Assembly: GCF_003205295.1 (NCBI RefSeq)
Contig: NZ_QJRP01000008.1
Span: 124,001-188,000, forward strand
Source of the DNA: Pseudomonas mosselii
GTDB taxonomy: Bacteria > Pseudomonadota > Gammaproteobacteria > Pseudomonadales > Pseudomonadaceae
Length of the DNA: 64,000 nt
Reading direction: 5' to 3'
The notes beneath the pieces were generated by a model, which did no database searches, was not told where the DNA came from, and was given only the letters and a program-made list of their open reading frames with translations. Numbering within the stretch: position 1 is the stretch's first letter; each line of letters starts with the position of its first letter. This document shows positions 21,082 to 30,180 of this stretch, piece by piece. A program made the translations under genes and the position numbers.

Positions 21082-22101
21082 TCAGCCATACAACAATCTT
21101 TCGGCCAACATCTGCGCCACCCTGGCCGGCGACCGTTTCTCCGCCTGGGCATGGGCGAACACCTCGGTCAGCCGCGTGGGAATTCGCGCCAGGTGCGCGG
21201 TGATGGTGCCCACGGCTTCCCCCCGGTGGGTCAGCGCCACATAGATCAACCCGCCCGCGTTGATCACGTAGTCCGGCGCATACAGAATCCCCCGACTCTC
21301 CAACTGGTCGGCCACCTGCAGAGTGGTCAGCTGGTTGTTCGCCGACCCCGCCACCGCCGCGCAGCGCAACTGCATCACGCTCTGGCCGTTGAGCACCGGC
21401 CCCACGCCACAGGGCGCGAAGATGTCGCACGGGGTGCTGATCAAGGCCTCGTGGGCCACCGGATGGGCATTGAACTGCTCCACCGCCAGGCGCACCTTGC
21501 CTGCATCCAGGTCGCTGACCAGCAACTCGGCGCCCGCCGCATGCAGTTGCTCGGCCAGGGCATAGCCCACGTTGCCCAGCCCCTGCACCGCCACCCGCAG
21601 CCCCTCCAGGTTGTCGCTGCCCAGTCGGGCCATGGAGGTGGCGCGGATGCCGGCGAACACGCCGATGGCCGCATGGGGCGATGGGTCGCCCGAAGCGGTG
21701 GTGCTGGTCACATAGGGGGTGGACTGGGCGATGCAGTCCATGTCGAGGGTCGAGGTGCCGCTGTCCACCGCCGTGATGAAACGCCCCTGGAGGGTGTCGA
21801 CGAAGCGGCCGAAGGCCTCGAACAGCGCCGCACGGTTTTCCACGTGCGGATTGCGCACGATCACCGCCTTGCCCCCGCCCATCGGCAGGCCGGCCAGGGC
21901 CGCCTTGTAGCTCATGCCCTGGGCCAGGCGAATGGCGTCGGTCATGGCGCTTTCATCGTCGGCATAGGGCAGGTAGCGGCAGCCGCCCATGGCCGGTCCC
22001 AGCTGTTCACTGTGGATCACCACCACGGCCTTCAGGCCCGTGGGCGGGTCGATGAACAGGTGCAGTGACTGAGCGCGGGTGCTTTGCATGAGCTCGAACA
22101 T
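21082..22101 (-). CDS. ldh: Leucine dehydrogenase (Glu/Leu/Phe/Val dehydrogenase family)
   Basis: NAD-dependent oxidative deamination of branched-chain amino acids (339 aa). GPAMGGCRYLPYADDESAMTDAIRLAQGM and KAALAGLPMGGGKAVI carry the substrate/catalytic lysines of the family; VAVQGLGNVGYALAEQL is the NAD-binding Rossmann motif. The length and the GGGKAVI form favour leucine over glutamate dehydrogenase. ATG at 22101 with GGGGAG nearby is better than the one five codons upstream. It neighbours the hmg cluster; both serve amino-acid catabolism. Confidence 0.87.
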   Translation of the reverse strand: MFELMQSTRAQSLHLFIDPPTGLKAVVVIHSEQLGPAMGGCRYLPYADDESAMTDAIRLAQGMSYKAALAGLPMGGGKAVIVRNPHVENRAALFEAFGRFVDTLQGRFITAVDSGTSTLDMDCIAQSTPYVTSTTASGDPSPHAAIGVFAGIRATSMARLGSDNLEGLRVAVQGLGNVGYALAEQLHAAGAELLVSDLDAGKVRLAVEQFNAHPVAHEALISTPCDIFAPCGVGPVLNGQSVMQLRCAAVAGSANNQLTTLQVADQLESRGILYAPDYVINAGGLIYVALTHRGEAVGTITAHLARIPTRLTEVFAHAQAEKRSPARVAQMLAERLLYG

Positions 22102-22224
22102 AGACGGGCTCCCCAACGAGGTGCTCCTACCAGTATAAACAGGTCGTGGCCGGACAACTCACGGGCGGACCACTGGACGAAAAGCCGCGCCAGGGCTACA
22201 AGTTAAGCGTGATGGAGAGGTCCC

Positions 22225-23031
22225 ATGAACCCACGCCAAGCCTGCCTGGCCTGCCTGGAACGCGAGCCGGTCGCCCTGCTGGAAGCCGCCCTGTGGATCG
22301 CCGCCGAGCATGACGGCAGCGTCGAGCCTGCGGCCGGCCTGGCACGGCTGCACGAGCTGCAACGCGACGTCAGCACCAGCCTGCCGATGCTGCCACTCGT
22401 TGAGCTGGCCCAACCCTTGCTGCGCCAGCTCAACGCCCTGGGCTTCCAGCAGGACGAGTACCACCCGCTGCGACCGCAGGCGGCCCTGATGGACAAGGTG
22501 CTGCAGCGCCGCCGCGGCCAGCCGTTGCTGCTGGCCATCCTTGCCCTGGAACTGGCCCGCCGCCTGTCGATCCCCTTGGAAGGCGTCAACTTCCCCGGCC
22601 ACTTCCTGCTGCGCGTACCCGGCGCCGACCACCTGCTCGACCCCTGCGGTGGCCGGCGCCTCTACCCCAACGACTGCCGTGAACTGCTCGCCCGCCAGTT
22701 CGGCCCGCAGATGCCGCTGACCGCCGAGCACCTGCGCAGCGCCTCGCCGATGCAGATGCTCCAACGCCTGTCGCGCAACCTGCGCCAGCTGCATACCAGC
22801 AACGACAACGACCTGGCCGCGCTGGTCGATGCCGAGCGGGTCATGCAACTGGGCCCGGTGCAGGTCAACGACTACCTGGCCCGCGCCACGCTGTACCAGC
22901 ATCTGGACTGCCCCCAGGCCGAACGCTTCGACCTGGAGCACGCGCTGCTGCTGACCGACGACCCGCTGCAGCGCCTGAAGCTCAGCGAACGCCTCGGCCA
23001 GTTGCCCAGCGGCAAACGCTCAATCCATTAA
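22225..23031 (+). CDS. SirB1-type transglutaminase-like/TPR protein
   Basis: Cytoplasmic protein (268 aa) of the SirB1 family: a transglutaminase-like N-terminal region (MDKVLQRRRGQPLLLAILALELARRL, VNFPGHFLLRV with His, LDPCGGRRLYPNDC), then TPR-like helices. Enzyme activity of the family has not been shown to my knowledge. GGAGAGG precedes the ATG. The 3' end overlaps the convergent MFS gene by 12 bases. Confidence 0.8.
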   Translation: MNPRQACLACLEREPVALLEAALWIAAEHDGSVEPAAGLARLHELQRDVSTSLPMLPLVELAQPLLRQLNALGFQQDEYHPLRPQAALMDKVLQRRRGQPLLLAILALELARRLSIPLEGVNFPGHFLLRVPGADHLLDPCGGRRLYPNDCRELLARQFGPQMPLTAEHLRSASPMQMLQRLSRNLRQLHTSNDNDLAALVDAERVMQLGPVQVNDYLARATLYQHLDCPQAERFDLEHALLLTDDPLQRLKLSERLGQLPSGKRSIH

Positions 23032-24369
23032 GGCCTCGCCCTCGACCTTCGGCTCACGCGGCCGCGGCGCCCGCACCCTGCTGATCAACAGCGCCCCCAG
23101 CACGGCCGGGACGGCGCAGAAGAAGAAGATCTGCTCCACCGGCATGTGCAAGGTCAGCAGCAGGCTGCCCAGAAGAGGCCCGAGGATCGAGCCGAAACGC
23201 CCGACGCCCAGGGCCCAGCCAGTACCGGTTGCACGCACCTGGGCCGGGTAGAAGTTGCTGACGAAGGCATTGAGCGTCAACTGGCCGCCGATGATGCAGA
23301 ATCCGGCGGCGAACACGCTGGGCACCAGCCAGCGCGGATCGTCATGATTCAGGCCGACCAGCACGCTGAACAGCGCCGCGCCCAGCAGCACGGCGGCCAG
23401 CAGATAAGCCTTGTTGGCCATGCGGTCGGCGCACCAGGCCAGGCACACCGCGCCGAAGGTGCCGGCGAACAGGAACAGCGAGGTGACCAGGTTGGCCTGG
23501 TTCAGCGCCAGCCCGCTTTCCTGCAGCAGCGACGGCAGCCAGCTGATCATGAAATACAACAGGATCAGGCTGACGAAGAAGGTGCTCCACAGCAGCAGGG
23601 TCGGGCGGGCGAAACCGTCGCGGAACAGCGACACCACGGTGAGTTTGCTGTCCGCCGGCTCGTCGGCCGTGATCCGCGCCGCGGGTATCTGCCAACCGGG
23701 CAACAGACGGGCAGTCACCCGCTGCAACCGCACATAGGGCGGGGCGTCGCGCAGCAGGCGCGGCAGTGACTCGGGCAGGAACAGTGCCAGGAACGGGAAC
23801 AGCAGCAAGGGTGCAACGCCGCCGGCGAGGAACACTGCCTGCCAGCCGTAATGGTCGATGAAGCCCGCAGCGACGAAGCCTCCCGCAGCGCCACCCAGGG
23901 AAAAACCGCAGGCCGCCAGGGTGACCATCAGGGTACGCAGTCGAGGCGGCGCGTAGTCCGCCATCAGCGCCATGGCGCTGGGCATGGCGCCGCCCATGCC
24001 GATGCCGCAGAGAAAGCGCGCCAGCATCAGACTGTCGAGCGAAGAAGCGAACACCATCAACACCGTCAGGCTGGCGTACAACAGCACGCAGCACAGCAGC
24101 ACCCGGCGCACGCCAAAGCGGTCGGCCAGTGGCGTCACCGCCAGCGAGCCGACCGTCAGCCCCAGCAGGTTGGCGCTGAACACCGGCCCGAAGGCGGCCT
24201 TTTCCAGGCCCCAGTCCTGGGCCAGCGCGGGAATCACATAGCCCAGCACCTGGGCGTCATAACCATCAGTGACCAACAGCAGGATCAACAGCAGCAGCAG
24301 GCGCCACTGGTAGGGTGACACCGGGCGCGCGTCGAGCGCCGCGCGAAAGCTGGCTATCTGGTTGTGCAT
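23020..24369 (-). CDS. MFS transporter, aromatic acid:H+ symporter (PcaK-like)
   Basis: Twelve-helix inner-membrane symporter (449 aa). TDGYDAQVLGYVIPAL is the AAHS-family helix 1 motif with the acidic pair DGYD; TPLADRFGVRRVLL is the loop 2-3 MFS signature, repeated weakly as WCADRMANKAYLL in the second half. It follows maiA by 51 bases on the same strand, so it is probably the uptake component of the homogentisate operon, importing an aromatic acid feeding that route. The substrate is inferred, not read. Confidence 0.85.
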   Translation of the reverse strand: MHNQIASFRAALDARPVSPYQWRLLLLLILLLVTDGYDAQVLGYVIPALAQDWGLEKAAFGPVFSANLLGLTVGSLAVTPLADRFGVRRVLLCCVLLYASLTVLMVFASSLDSLMLARFLCGIGMGGAMPSAMALMADYAPPRLRTLMVTLAACGFSLGGAAGGFVAAGFIDHYGWQAVFLAGGVAPLLLFPFLALFLPESLPRLLRDAPPYVRLQRVTARLLPGWQIPAARITADEPADSKLTVVSLFRDGFARPTLLLWSTFFVSLILLYFMISWLPSLLQESGLALNQANLVTSLFLFAGTFGAVCLAWCADRMANKAYLLAAVLLGAALFSVLVGLNHDDPRWLVPSVFAAGFCIIGGQLTLNAFVSNFYPAQVRATGTGWALGVGRFGSILGPLLGSLLLTLHMPVEQIFFFCAVPAVLGALLISRVRAPRPREPKVEGEALMD

Positions 24370-24420
24370 CGCAAGGTCCCTGTCTTTTGTTGTTATGAGT
24401 GCAGGTGCGGGCGGTGGCGA

Positions 24421-25050
24421 TCAGTCGGGCGTGTCGGGCTGCCTCGCCGGGTGGGCCTGGTGGAAGGCCGGGTGCTGCTCGGCCAGGGCGGCCACCCGGC
24501 GAATGCGCGGGTAGCCACCGAGGTCGATGTTGAAGCGCTCGGCTGCGTACAACTGCGGGATCAGGTAGACATCGGCCAGGCCCGGCGTCGCCCCGAAACA
24601 GAAGCCGTCATCGCCGATCAGTTGCTCCACCGCCGCCAGCCCCTGGCTGATCCAGTGGCCGATCCACTGGTTGACCTGGGCATCGTCGTGCCCCAACTGA
24701 CGCAGTTGGTTGAGCACGCTGACGTTGTGCAACGGATGGATATCGCAACCGATGATCGCCGCCACACCGCGCACCTTGGCCCGGGCTTCGGGCGCACGAG
24801 GCAGCAGGGGCATTTGGGGGAAGGCTTCCTCCAGGTACTCGATGATCGCCGGCGACTGCACCAGCAGCTCGCCACTCTCCAGGCGCAGGGCCGGCACCCG
24901 GCCCTGGGGGTTGAGTGCCAGGTAGTCCGCGCCGCGCTGCTCGCCCTTGAGCAGGTTCACAGGCTCGGCCTGGTAATCCAGGCCCTTGAGCGCCAGGGCG
25001 ATGCGCACCCGATACGACGAGGTGGAGCGGTAGTAGGTGAACAGTTCCAT
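24421..25050 (-). CDS. maiA: Maleylacetoacetate isomerase (zeta-class GST)
   Basis: Glutathione-dependent cis-trans isomerisation of maleylacetoacetate to fumarylacetoacetate (209 aa). The zeta-class motif SSYRVRIALALKGL (SSxxxRVRIAL) is clear at residues 9-22, followed by VPALRLESGELLVQSPAIIEYLEE of the thioredoxin-like domain and an all-helical C-terminal domain. The frame opens at 25125, but MELFTYYRSTSSYRVR from the ATG at 25050 is the normal start. Third gene of the hmgA-fahA-maiA operon; 13 bases after fahA. Confidence 0.93.
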   Translation of the reverse strand: MELFTYYRSTSSYRVRIALALKGLDYQAEPVNLLKGEQRGADYLALNPQGRVPALRLESGELLVQSPAIIEYLEEAFPQMPLLPRAPEARAKVRGVAAIIGCDIHPLHNVSVLNQLRQLGHDDAQVNQWIGHWISQGLAAVEQLIGDDGFCFGATPGLADVYLIPQLYAAERFNIDLGGYPRIRRVAALAEQHPAFHQAHPARQPDTPD

Positions 25051-25063
25051 CGCCCTGCCCCCC

Positions 25064-26356
25064 TCAGTTGGCCGCGACGATGGTGCCGCGGCACTCGCCG
25101 AAGCCGATGCTGGCCACGCCATCACGCACGCAACGGGCGCGCAGGATCAGCTCGTCGCCGTCCTCGAGGAACTTGCGCACCTCGCCGCTGGCCAGTTCCA
25201 CCGGGTGCTTGCCGCCCTCGGTGATCTCCAGCAGGCTGCCGAACGAGCCCGGCGCGGCGCCCGACAGGGTGCCCGAACCGAACAGGTCGCCCGGCTGTAG
25301 CTGGCAGCCGTTGACACTGTGGTGGGCGACCATCTGCGCCACGGTCCAGTACATGCTGCGGGTGTTGCTGAGCGTGAGGCGGTGGGCCGGCAGGTTCTGC
25401 TCGCGCATGTTCGCGGTCAGCAGCAACACTTCCAGTTCGATGTCGAAGGCGCCGGCGGCCTGGTCGCGCTTGTCCAGCAGGTAGGACAGCGGCTGCGGGT
25501 CACCGTCCGGACGGGCCGGCTGGGCGCAACGGAACGGCTCCAGGGCCTCGGCGGTGACGACCCATGGCGACACCGTGGTGATGAAGCTCTTGGACAGGAA
25601 CGGGCCCAGCGGCTGGTATTCCCAGGCCTGGATATCCCGCGCCGACCAGTCGTTGAGCAGGCAGAAACCGGCCACGTGCTCGGCGGCGTCGCCTACCGGG
25701 ATCGGCTGGCCCATTTCGTTGCCCTGGCCGATCCAGATGCCCAGCTCCAGCTCGTAGTCCAGGCGCGCGCAGGGGCCGAAGCTCGGCTCCGTCTGGCCCG
25801 CCGGCAGGGTCTGGCCCTTGGGGCGGCGCACATCGGCGCCGGAAGCACGGATGGTCGAGGCGCGGCCGTGGTAGCCGATCGGCACGTGCTTGTAGTTGGG
25901 CAGCAGCGGATTGTCCGGGCGGAACAGCTTGCCGACATTCTTGGCGTGCTCGATGCCAACATAGAAGTCGGTGTAGTCACCGATCTTCGCCGGCAGGTGC
26001 AGTTGGCATTCGCTGGCCGGGTACAGCGCGGCCTTCAGCGCGCCCTGGTGCTCGCTGCCCTCGCCCAGCAGCGCCAGCAGGCGCTCGCGCAGGGCCACGC
26101 GGGCCGCCCGGCCGAGGGCGAAGAAGGCGTTCAGCGCGCCACCGACGGTGGCTTCGACGGCGGCCTTGGCCGCGCCGTCGAACAGGCCGGCGGCCAGCAC
26201 GGCCTCGAGGTCGAGGATCGCGTCGCCGATGGCCACGCCGCAACGTGGCGCCTGCCCTGGGCGGCTGAAGATGCCCAGGGGCAGGTTCTGCAGCGGGAAG
26301 TCACGGTGCCCGTTGGCGTGCTCGACCCAGCTGCGGGCAATGGCGGTGTGGTTCAT
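25064..26356 (-). CDS. fahA: Fumarylacetoacetase
   Basis: Hydrolyses fumarylacetoacetate to fumarate and acetoacetate, the last step of tyrosine/phenylalanine/homogentisate breakdown (430 aa). The SH3-like N-terminal domain (about 1-118) and the catalytic FAH domain are present: DYTDFYVGIEHAKNVG, KHVPIGYHGRAS (catalytic His), LDYELELGIWIGQGN (Ca/Mg ligands Glu), and NDWSARDIQAWEYQPLGPF with the metal Asp. GGAG precedes the ATG; three bases after hmgA. Confidence 0.95.
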   Translation of the reverse strand: MNHTAIARSWVEHANGHRDFPLQNLPLGIFSRPGQAPRCGVAIGDAILDLEAVLAAGLFDGAAKAAVEATVGGALNAFFALGRAARVALRERLLALLGEGSEHQGALKAALYPASECQLHLPAKIGDYTDFYVGIEHAKNVGKLFRPDNPLLPNYKHVPIGYHGRASTIRASGADVRRPKGQTLPAGQTEPSFGPCARLDYELELGIWIGQGNEMGQPIPVGDAAEHVAGFCLLNDWSARDIQAWEYQPLGPFLSKSFITTVSPWVVTAEALEPFRCAQPARPDGDPQPLSYLLDKRDQAAGAFDIELEVLLLTANMREQNLPAHRLTLSNTRSMYWTVAQMVAHHSVNGCQLQPGDLFGSGTLSGAAPGSFGSLLEITEGGKHPVELASGEVRKFLEDGDELILRARCVRDGVASIGFGECRGTIVAAN

Positions 26357-26359
26357 CGG

Positions 26360-27661
26360 TTATCTCCGGTTCGGGTTGAAGGTGCTCGGCAGGGTAGCCC
26401 AGCAACTATCGTAGTCGGCCTGCAACTGCGGGCTTTCGAGGGCCTGGCGGCTCGGACGCAGCACCTGGCTGGTCTCGAACATGAAGGCCATGGTGTTGTC
26501 GATCTTGTGCGGCGCCAGGTCCACCGAGATGGCCTTGTCGCAGGTCTCAGCGTCCGGGCCGTGGGCGCTCATCACCCCGTGCAGCGAAGCACCGCCGGGC
26601 AGGAAGCCTTCGGCCTTGGCGTCGTAGGCGCCCTGGATCAGGCCCATGAACTCGTTCATCAGGTTGCGGTGGAACCATGGTGGACGGAAGGTGTTCTCGG
26701 CCACCATCCAGCGCGGCGGGAAGATCACGAAGTCCATGTTGGCCATGCCATGCACGCTGGTGGGCGAGGTCAGCACGGTGAAGATCGACGGGTCGGGATG
26801 GTCGAAACTGACCGTGCCGATGGTGTTGAAGCGGCGCAGGTCGTACTTGTACGGCACGTTGCTGCCGTGCCAGGCGACCACGTCCAGCGGCGAGTGCTGC
26901 AGTTCGCAGGCCCAGTGTTCGCCGAGGAACTTCTGCACCAGTTGCACCGGGCCGGTGCTCTCTTCGTAATGGGCGACCGGGGTGAGGAAGTCACGCGGGT
27001 TGGCCAAGCCGTTGCTGCCGATCGGGCCGAGGTCCGGAATGCGCAGCGGCGCACCGTGGTTCTCGGCGATGTAGCCACGGGCCTGGGCATCAAGCAGTTC
27101 GACCCGGAACTTCATGCCCCGTGGGATCACCGCGATCTCCAGCGGCCCGACCTCGAGCACGCCCAACTCGGTGGCGATGCGCAGGCGACCTTGTTCAGGC
27201 ACCAGCAGCAGCTCGCCGTCGGCATTGAAGAACACCCGCTCCATGGAACGGTTGGCGCGGTAGATGTAGATGCTCACGCCAGCCGGCTTTTCCGATGCCG
27301 AGTTGGCCACCATGGGTACCCAACCGTCAATGAAATCGGTCGGCTCGGACGGGATCGGCTGGGGGCTCCAACGCAGGCGATTGGGGTTGACGGGCCCCAG
27401 CGCGCCGGTCAGCGGCTGGCGCTCCAGGCGCTCGAAGCGTGGGTGCAGCGCCGACGGGCGAATGCGGTACAGCCAGGTACGGCGCAGTTCGCTGCGGGTC
27501 ATGGTGAAGGCAGTGCCCGACAGCAGCTCGGCGTACAGCCCGTAAGGGGCCTTCTGCGGCGAGTTCTGCCCGACCGGCAGGGCGCCGGGCAAGGCTTCGC
27601 TGGCGAATTCGTTGCCGAAGCCGCTCAGGTACTCGAGTTCAGGGGAAGTGTCGCGGGTCAT
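26360..27661 (-). CDS. hmgA: Homogentisate 1,2-dioxygenase
   Basis: Fe(II) ring-cleavage enzyme converting homogentisate to maleylacetoacetate (433 aa). The iron ligands are intact: His331 and Glu337 in [15 protein letters not shown] and His367 in GVMSAHGPD. The N-terminus [21 protein letters not shown] is the family signature. The frame opens at 27751; the ATG at 27661 has GGAGG seven bases before it. First gene of the hmgA-fahA-maiA-transporter operon, divergent from hmgR. Confidence 0.96.
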   Translation of the reverse strand: MTRDTSPELEYLSGFGNEFASEALPGALPVGQNSPQKAPYGLYAELLSGTAFTMTRSELRRTWLYRIRPSALHPRFERLERQPLTGALGPVNPNRLRWSPQPIPSEPTDFIDGWVPMVANSASEKPAGVSIYIYRANRSMERVFFNADGELLLVPEQGRLRIATELGVLEVGPLEIAVIPRGMKFRVELLDAQARGYIAENHGAPLRIPDLGPIGSNGLANPRDFLTPVAHYEESTGPVQLVQKFLGEHWACELQHSPLDVVAWHGSNVPYKYDLRRFNTIGTVSFDHPDPSIFTVLTSPTSVHGMANMDFVIFPPRWMVAENTFRPPWFHRNLMNEFMGLIQGAYDAKAEGFLPGGASLHGVMSAHGPDAETCDKAISVDLAPHKIDNTMAFMFETSQVLRPSRQALESPQLQADYDSCWATLPSTFNPNRR

Positions 27662-27760
27662 CGGTGCCTCCAGGCTGCTGGGAGCCGTTGCGGGCAGCTG
27701 GCTGCGGGCCCGATCCTGAAACCGGCACCAAGGGCGGCAGCGCGTCTGCATTGTTTTTAT

Positions 27761-27786
27761 CGTAATCAGATTACGAATAACGTAAT
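27761..27786. promoter_or_regulatory. HmgR operator in the hmgA-hmgR divergent promoter
   Basis: Perfect palindrome CGTAATCAGATTACG (27761-27775) followed by a third half-site CGTAAT (27781-27786). It sits 100 bases upstream of hmgA and 65 upstream of hmgR. A palindromic HmgR operator relieved by homogentisate is known in P. putida; this is its obvious counterpart. Confidence 0.82.
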
Positions 27787-27850
27787 TTGCCCGCGCGCAG
27801 GCGTCAAGCTATAAAGGCGCCACTCCATGAAATCTGCATAGAAGCCCCCC

Positions 27851-28633
27851 ATGGCCAAAGCCAGCAGCAGTGCCGACAACGGCAAACAGAAGGTCCGCTC
27901 GGCGGAAGTCGGCACCGACATCCTCAAGGCCCTGGCCGAACTCTCCCCCTCCACCTCGCTGTCGCGCCTGGCCGAGCACGTGGACATGCCGGCGAGCAAG
28001 GTGCACCGCTACCTGCAGGCACTGATCGCCAGCGGCTTCGCCGAGCAGGACCCAGCCACCAACCACTACGGGCTCGGGCGCGAGGCGTTGCGGGTAGGCA
28101 TGGCGGCCCTGGGCAGCATCGATGTTCTGAAAGTGGCGGCGCTACCGCTGTCGCAGCTGCGCGACGAACTCAACGAAAGCTGCTTCATCGCCGTGTGGGG
28201 CAACCAGGGCGCGACCGTGGTGAGCATCGAGCCGGCAGTGCGGGCAGTGACGGTGGTGACCCAGATCGGCTCGGTGCTGCCGTTGCTGAGTTCGTCCACC
28301 GGACTGGTGTTCGCGGCTCATCTACCCGAGCGGGAGACCGTGGAACTGCGCGACCAGGAACTGGCCACGCTCGGCCAGAAGGCGGACGACTATGCGCCCC
28401 TGCTGGAGCAGATCCGCCAGCGCGGCCTGCACCATGTGCACGGGTTGCTGATGCCGGGGGTGGATGCGCTGTCCGCGCCGGTGTTCAACGCCATGGGCCA
28501 GGTCGCCGCGGTGATGACCGTGGTCGGGCCGACCTCGATCTTCCATGCCGACGAGCACGGCCCCGCCGCCCGGCGCCTGCTCGCCGCCACCCAGGCCACC
28601 AGCTGGCGGATGGGCTACGGCGCGGACCAGTGA
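27851..28633 (+). CDS. hmgR: IclR-family repressor of the homogentisate operon
   Basis: Transcriptional regulator (260 aa) with an N-terminal winged helix (about 20-80: DILKALAELSPSTSLSRLAE, MPASKVHRYLQALIASGF) and a C-terminal IclR effector domain (about 90-255). Position, divergent from hmgA, and family match HmgR of P. putida, whose inducer is homogentisate. ATG at 27851 in the sequence CCCCCATG; no strong Shine-Dalgarno. A long untranslated stretch follows before a strong terminator at 28862. Confidence 0.9.
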   Translation: MAKASSSADNGKQKVRSAEVGTDILKALAELSPSTSLSRLAEHVDMPASKVHRYLQALIASGFAEQDPATNHYGLGREALRVGMAALGSIDVLKVAALPLSQLRDELNESCFIAVWGNQGATVVSIEPAVRAVTVVTQIGSVLPLLSSSTGLVFAAHLPERETVELRDQELATLGQKADDYAPLLEQIRQRGLHHVHGLLMPGVDALSAPVFNAMGQVAAVMTVVGPTSIFHADEHGPAARRLLAATQATSWRMGYGADQ

Positions 28634-28676
28634 AAGGACTTACAAAGCATTACGGATTTTCACTGCGAAGGCTGGC

Positions 28677-28892
28677 TATAGTCCGCCTTGCACTTTTACC
28701 CGAAACGTAAAGGTGAATGTCATAAGCGGCTATTTTTCCCACGGGTTCGAACGCTTATCCTGATCTCACTGGCCGGCACGAAGGGCTCTCCCCCCCGCCT
28801 TTCGCGCCCGCCCAGGTTCACCGACGTTGATTTTGAAGCTCCTTGATCTAACGTCTCGATTGGCCGCTGCGATTGCAGCGGCCTTTTTTATT
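28677..28892 (+). ncRNA. Candidate small RNA or long hmgR 3' UTR
   Basis: Between the hmgR stop (28633) and a strong terminator (28862-28889) lie about 230 bases with no supported ORF. A -10-like TATAGT is at 28677-28682, but its -35 is poor. Downstream there is a small imperfect hairpin (CTTTTAC...GTAAAG, about 28694-28713). The terminator is too far from hmgR to look like an ordinary gene end. It could be an independent sRNA of about 200 nt or an hmgR 3' UTR product. No family recognised. Confidence 0.4.
28862..28889 (+). terminator. Strong rho-independent terminator
   Basis: GGCCGCTGC, loop GATT, GCAGCGGCC, then six T and TATTT-like tail: perfect 9 bp stem, about 230 bases after hmgR with no annotated gene directly upstream. 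Confidence 0.93.
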
Positions 28893-28949
28893 TGTGCAAG
28901 AATCGGCTGACGGAACCTTGTGGGAACGGGCTGGCTGAGAGCGGTCTTT

Positions 28950-29064
28950 GTGGGAGCGGCCTTGCGTCGCGAAAGGGGCGCACAGCGCCCCCAGACTCCG
29001 AGCCTCCATCGAAATTGCTGGGGGCTGCTGCGCAGCCCTTTCGCGACACAAGGCCGCTCCCACA
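28950..29064. repeat. REP pair, class 1
   Basis: Inverted pair beginning GTGGGAGCGGCCTTGCGTCG and ending in the complement CACAAGGCCGCTCCCACA. It fills most of the space between the terminator and the SDR gene. Confidence 0.9.
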
Positions 29065-29149
29065 GGGGGATCGTTCCCTGCGCGACAATTCGGCCCAAAG
29101 GGCTGGGCGATCTCCCACGCAAATCCGACCCTGCCGTGACACGCGCGCC

Positions 29150-30064
29150 TCAACCCAACGGATACTTCTGCAGGTTCGCCATCATCTGCTGCAACGCCTG
29201 CAGGCTGTCCTGCGGATGCCCGGCGCCCTCGAAGTCGCCAATCCGCGCCCAGTTGTCCGCCACCTGCTCGGGCGTGAACCCTTCGCGCGGGTCGAAACCC
29301 ACGCCCTGGCTGCGCTCCCAGCGCACCTTGCCGACCCAGCCGCCACCCACCTCGAACAGCTCGCCGCTGTCCTGGCACTGATCGCTCCCCAGGTACACCA
29401 CCAGCGGGCTGATCAGCTCAGGCTGCAGCCGTTCGAACACCTGCGGCGGGATCAACCCCTCGGTCATGCGCGTGCCACCGGTCGGGGCGATGGCGTTGAC
29501 CAGGATGCCATGCTTGCGGCCCTCGATGGCCAGGGTGCGGGTCAGCCCGTAGAGGCCGAGCTTGGCCATGCCGTAGTTGGCCTGGCCGAAATTGCCGTAG
29601 ATGCCCGAAGTGGACGAGGTGAAGATCACCCGCCCCCAGTTCTGCGCCCGCAGGTGCGGCCAGGCGGCATGGGTGACCTTGTAAGCACCTTCGACATGCA
29701 CGCGGTAGACCAGCTCCCAGTCGCTGTCTTCCATCTTGTGGAAAGTCTTGTCACGCAGGATGCCGGCGTTGTTGACCAGCACATCGACCTGGCCAAAGGT
29801 GTCCATGGCTTGCTCGACGATGCGTGCGCCGTCCGTGACCGAGTCATGGTTGGCGATCGCCGAACCGCCCGCGGCGCGGATCTCCTCCACCACGCGGTCG
29901 GCCGCCGAGGCGTTGGCACCTTCGCCGTGGGTCGACCCGCCCAGGTCGTTGACCACCACATGCGCGCCGCGCGCGGCGAACAGCAACGCATGGGCCCGGC
30001 CCAGGCCGCCACCGGCCCCCGTGACGATCACCACTCGATCCTGCAGACGTACTGGTTCGCTCAT
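29150..30064 (-). CDS. SDR-family 3-hydroxyacyl-CoA-type dehydrogenase
   Basis: Short-chain dehydrogenase (304 aa). VVIVTGAGGGLGRAHALLFAARGA is split over the nucleotide-binding TGxxxGxG motif, VNNAGILRDKTFHKM is the NNAG segment, and S-(x)n-YGMAK gives an intact Ser-Tyr-Lys triad. The GGGLGRAHAL and NDLGGSTHGEG pattern resembles the dehydrogenase half of the multifunctional beta-oxidation protein MFE-2/HSD17B4, so a hydroxyacyl-CoA or steroid-like substrate is likely; not proven. ATG at 30064 with AGGAG upstream. Separate from hydrolase 30181 by 116 bases on the same strand. Confidence 0.85.
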   Translation of the reverse strand: MSEPVRLQDRVVIVTGAGGGLGRAHALLFAARGAHVVVNDLGGSTHGEGANASAADRVVEEIRAAGGSAIANHDSVTDGARIVEQAMDTFGQVDVLVNNAGILRDKTFHKMEDSDWELVYRVHVEGAYKVTHAAWPHLRAQNWGRVIFTSSTSGIYGNFGQANYGMAKLGLYGLTRTLAIEGRKHGILVNAIAPTGGTRMTEGLIPPQVFERLQPELISPLVVYLGSDQCQDSGELFEVGGGWVGKVRWERSQGVGFDPREGFTPEQVADNWARIGDFEGAGHPQDSLQALQQMMANLQKYPLG

Positions 30065-30180
30065 GCTCAAGGCTCCTGGCAATGAAGGGATGCAACGCAG
30101 TCTCCGCCAGCCGCCGGGGCCGGGCAATCAAGCGCACCGTGGCGAATGCCGCCCGATAACGCCCGGCGATGATCGCCCGG

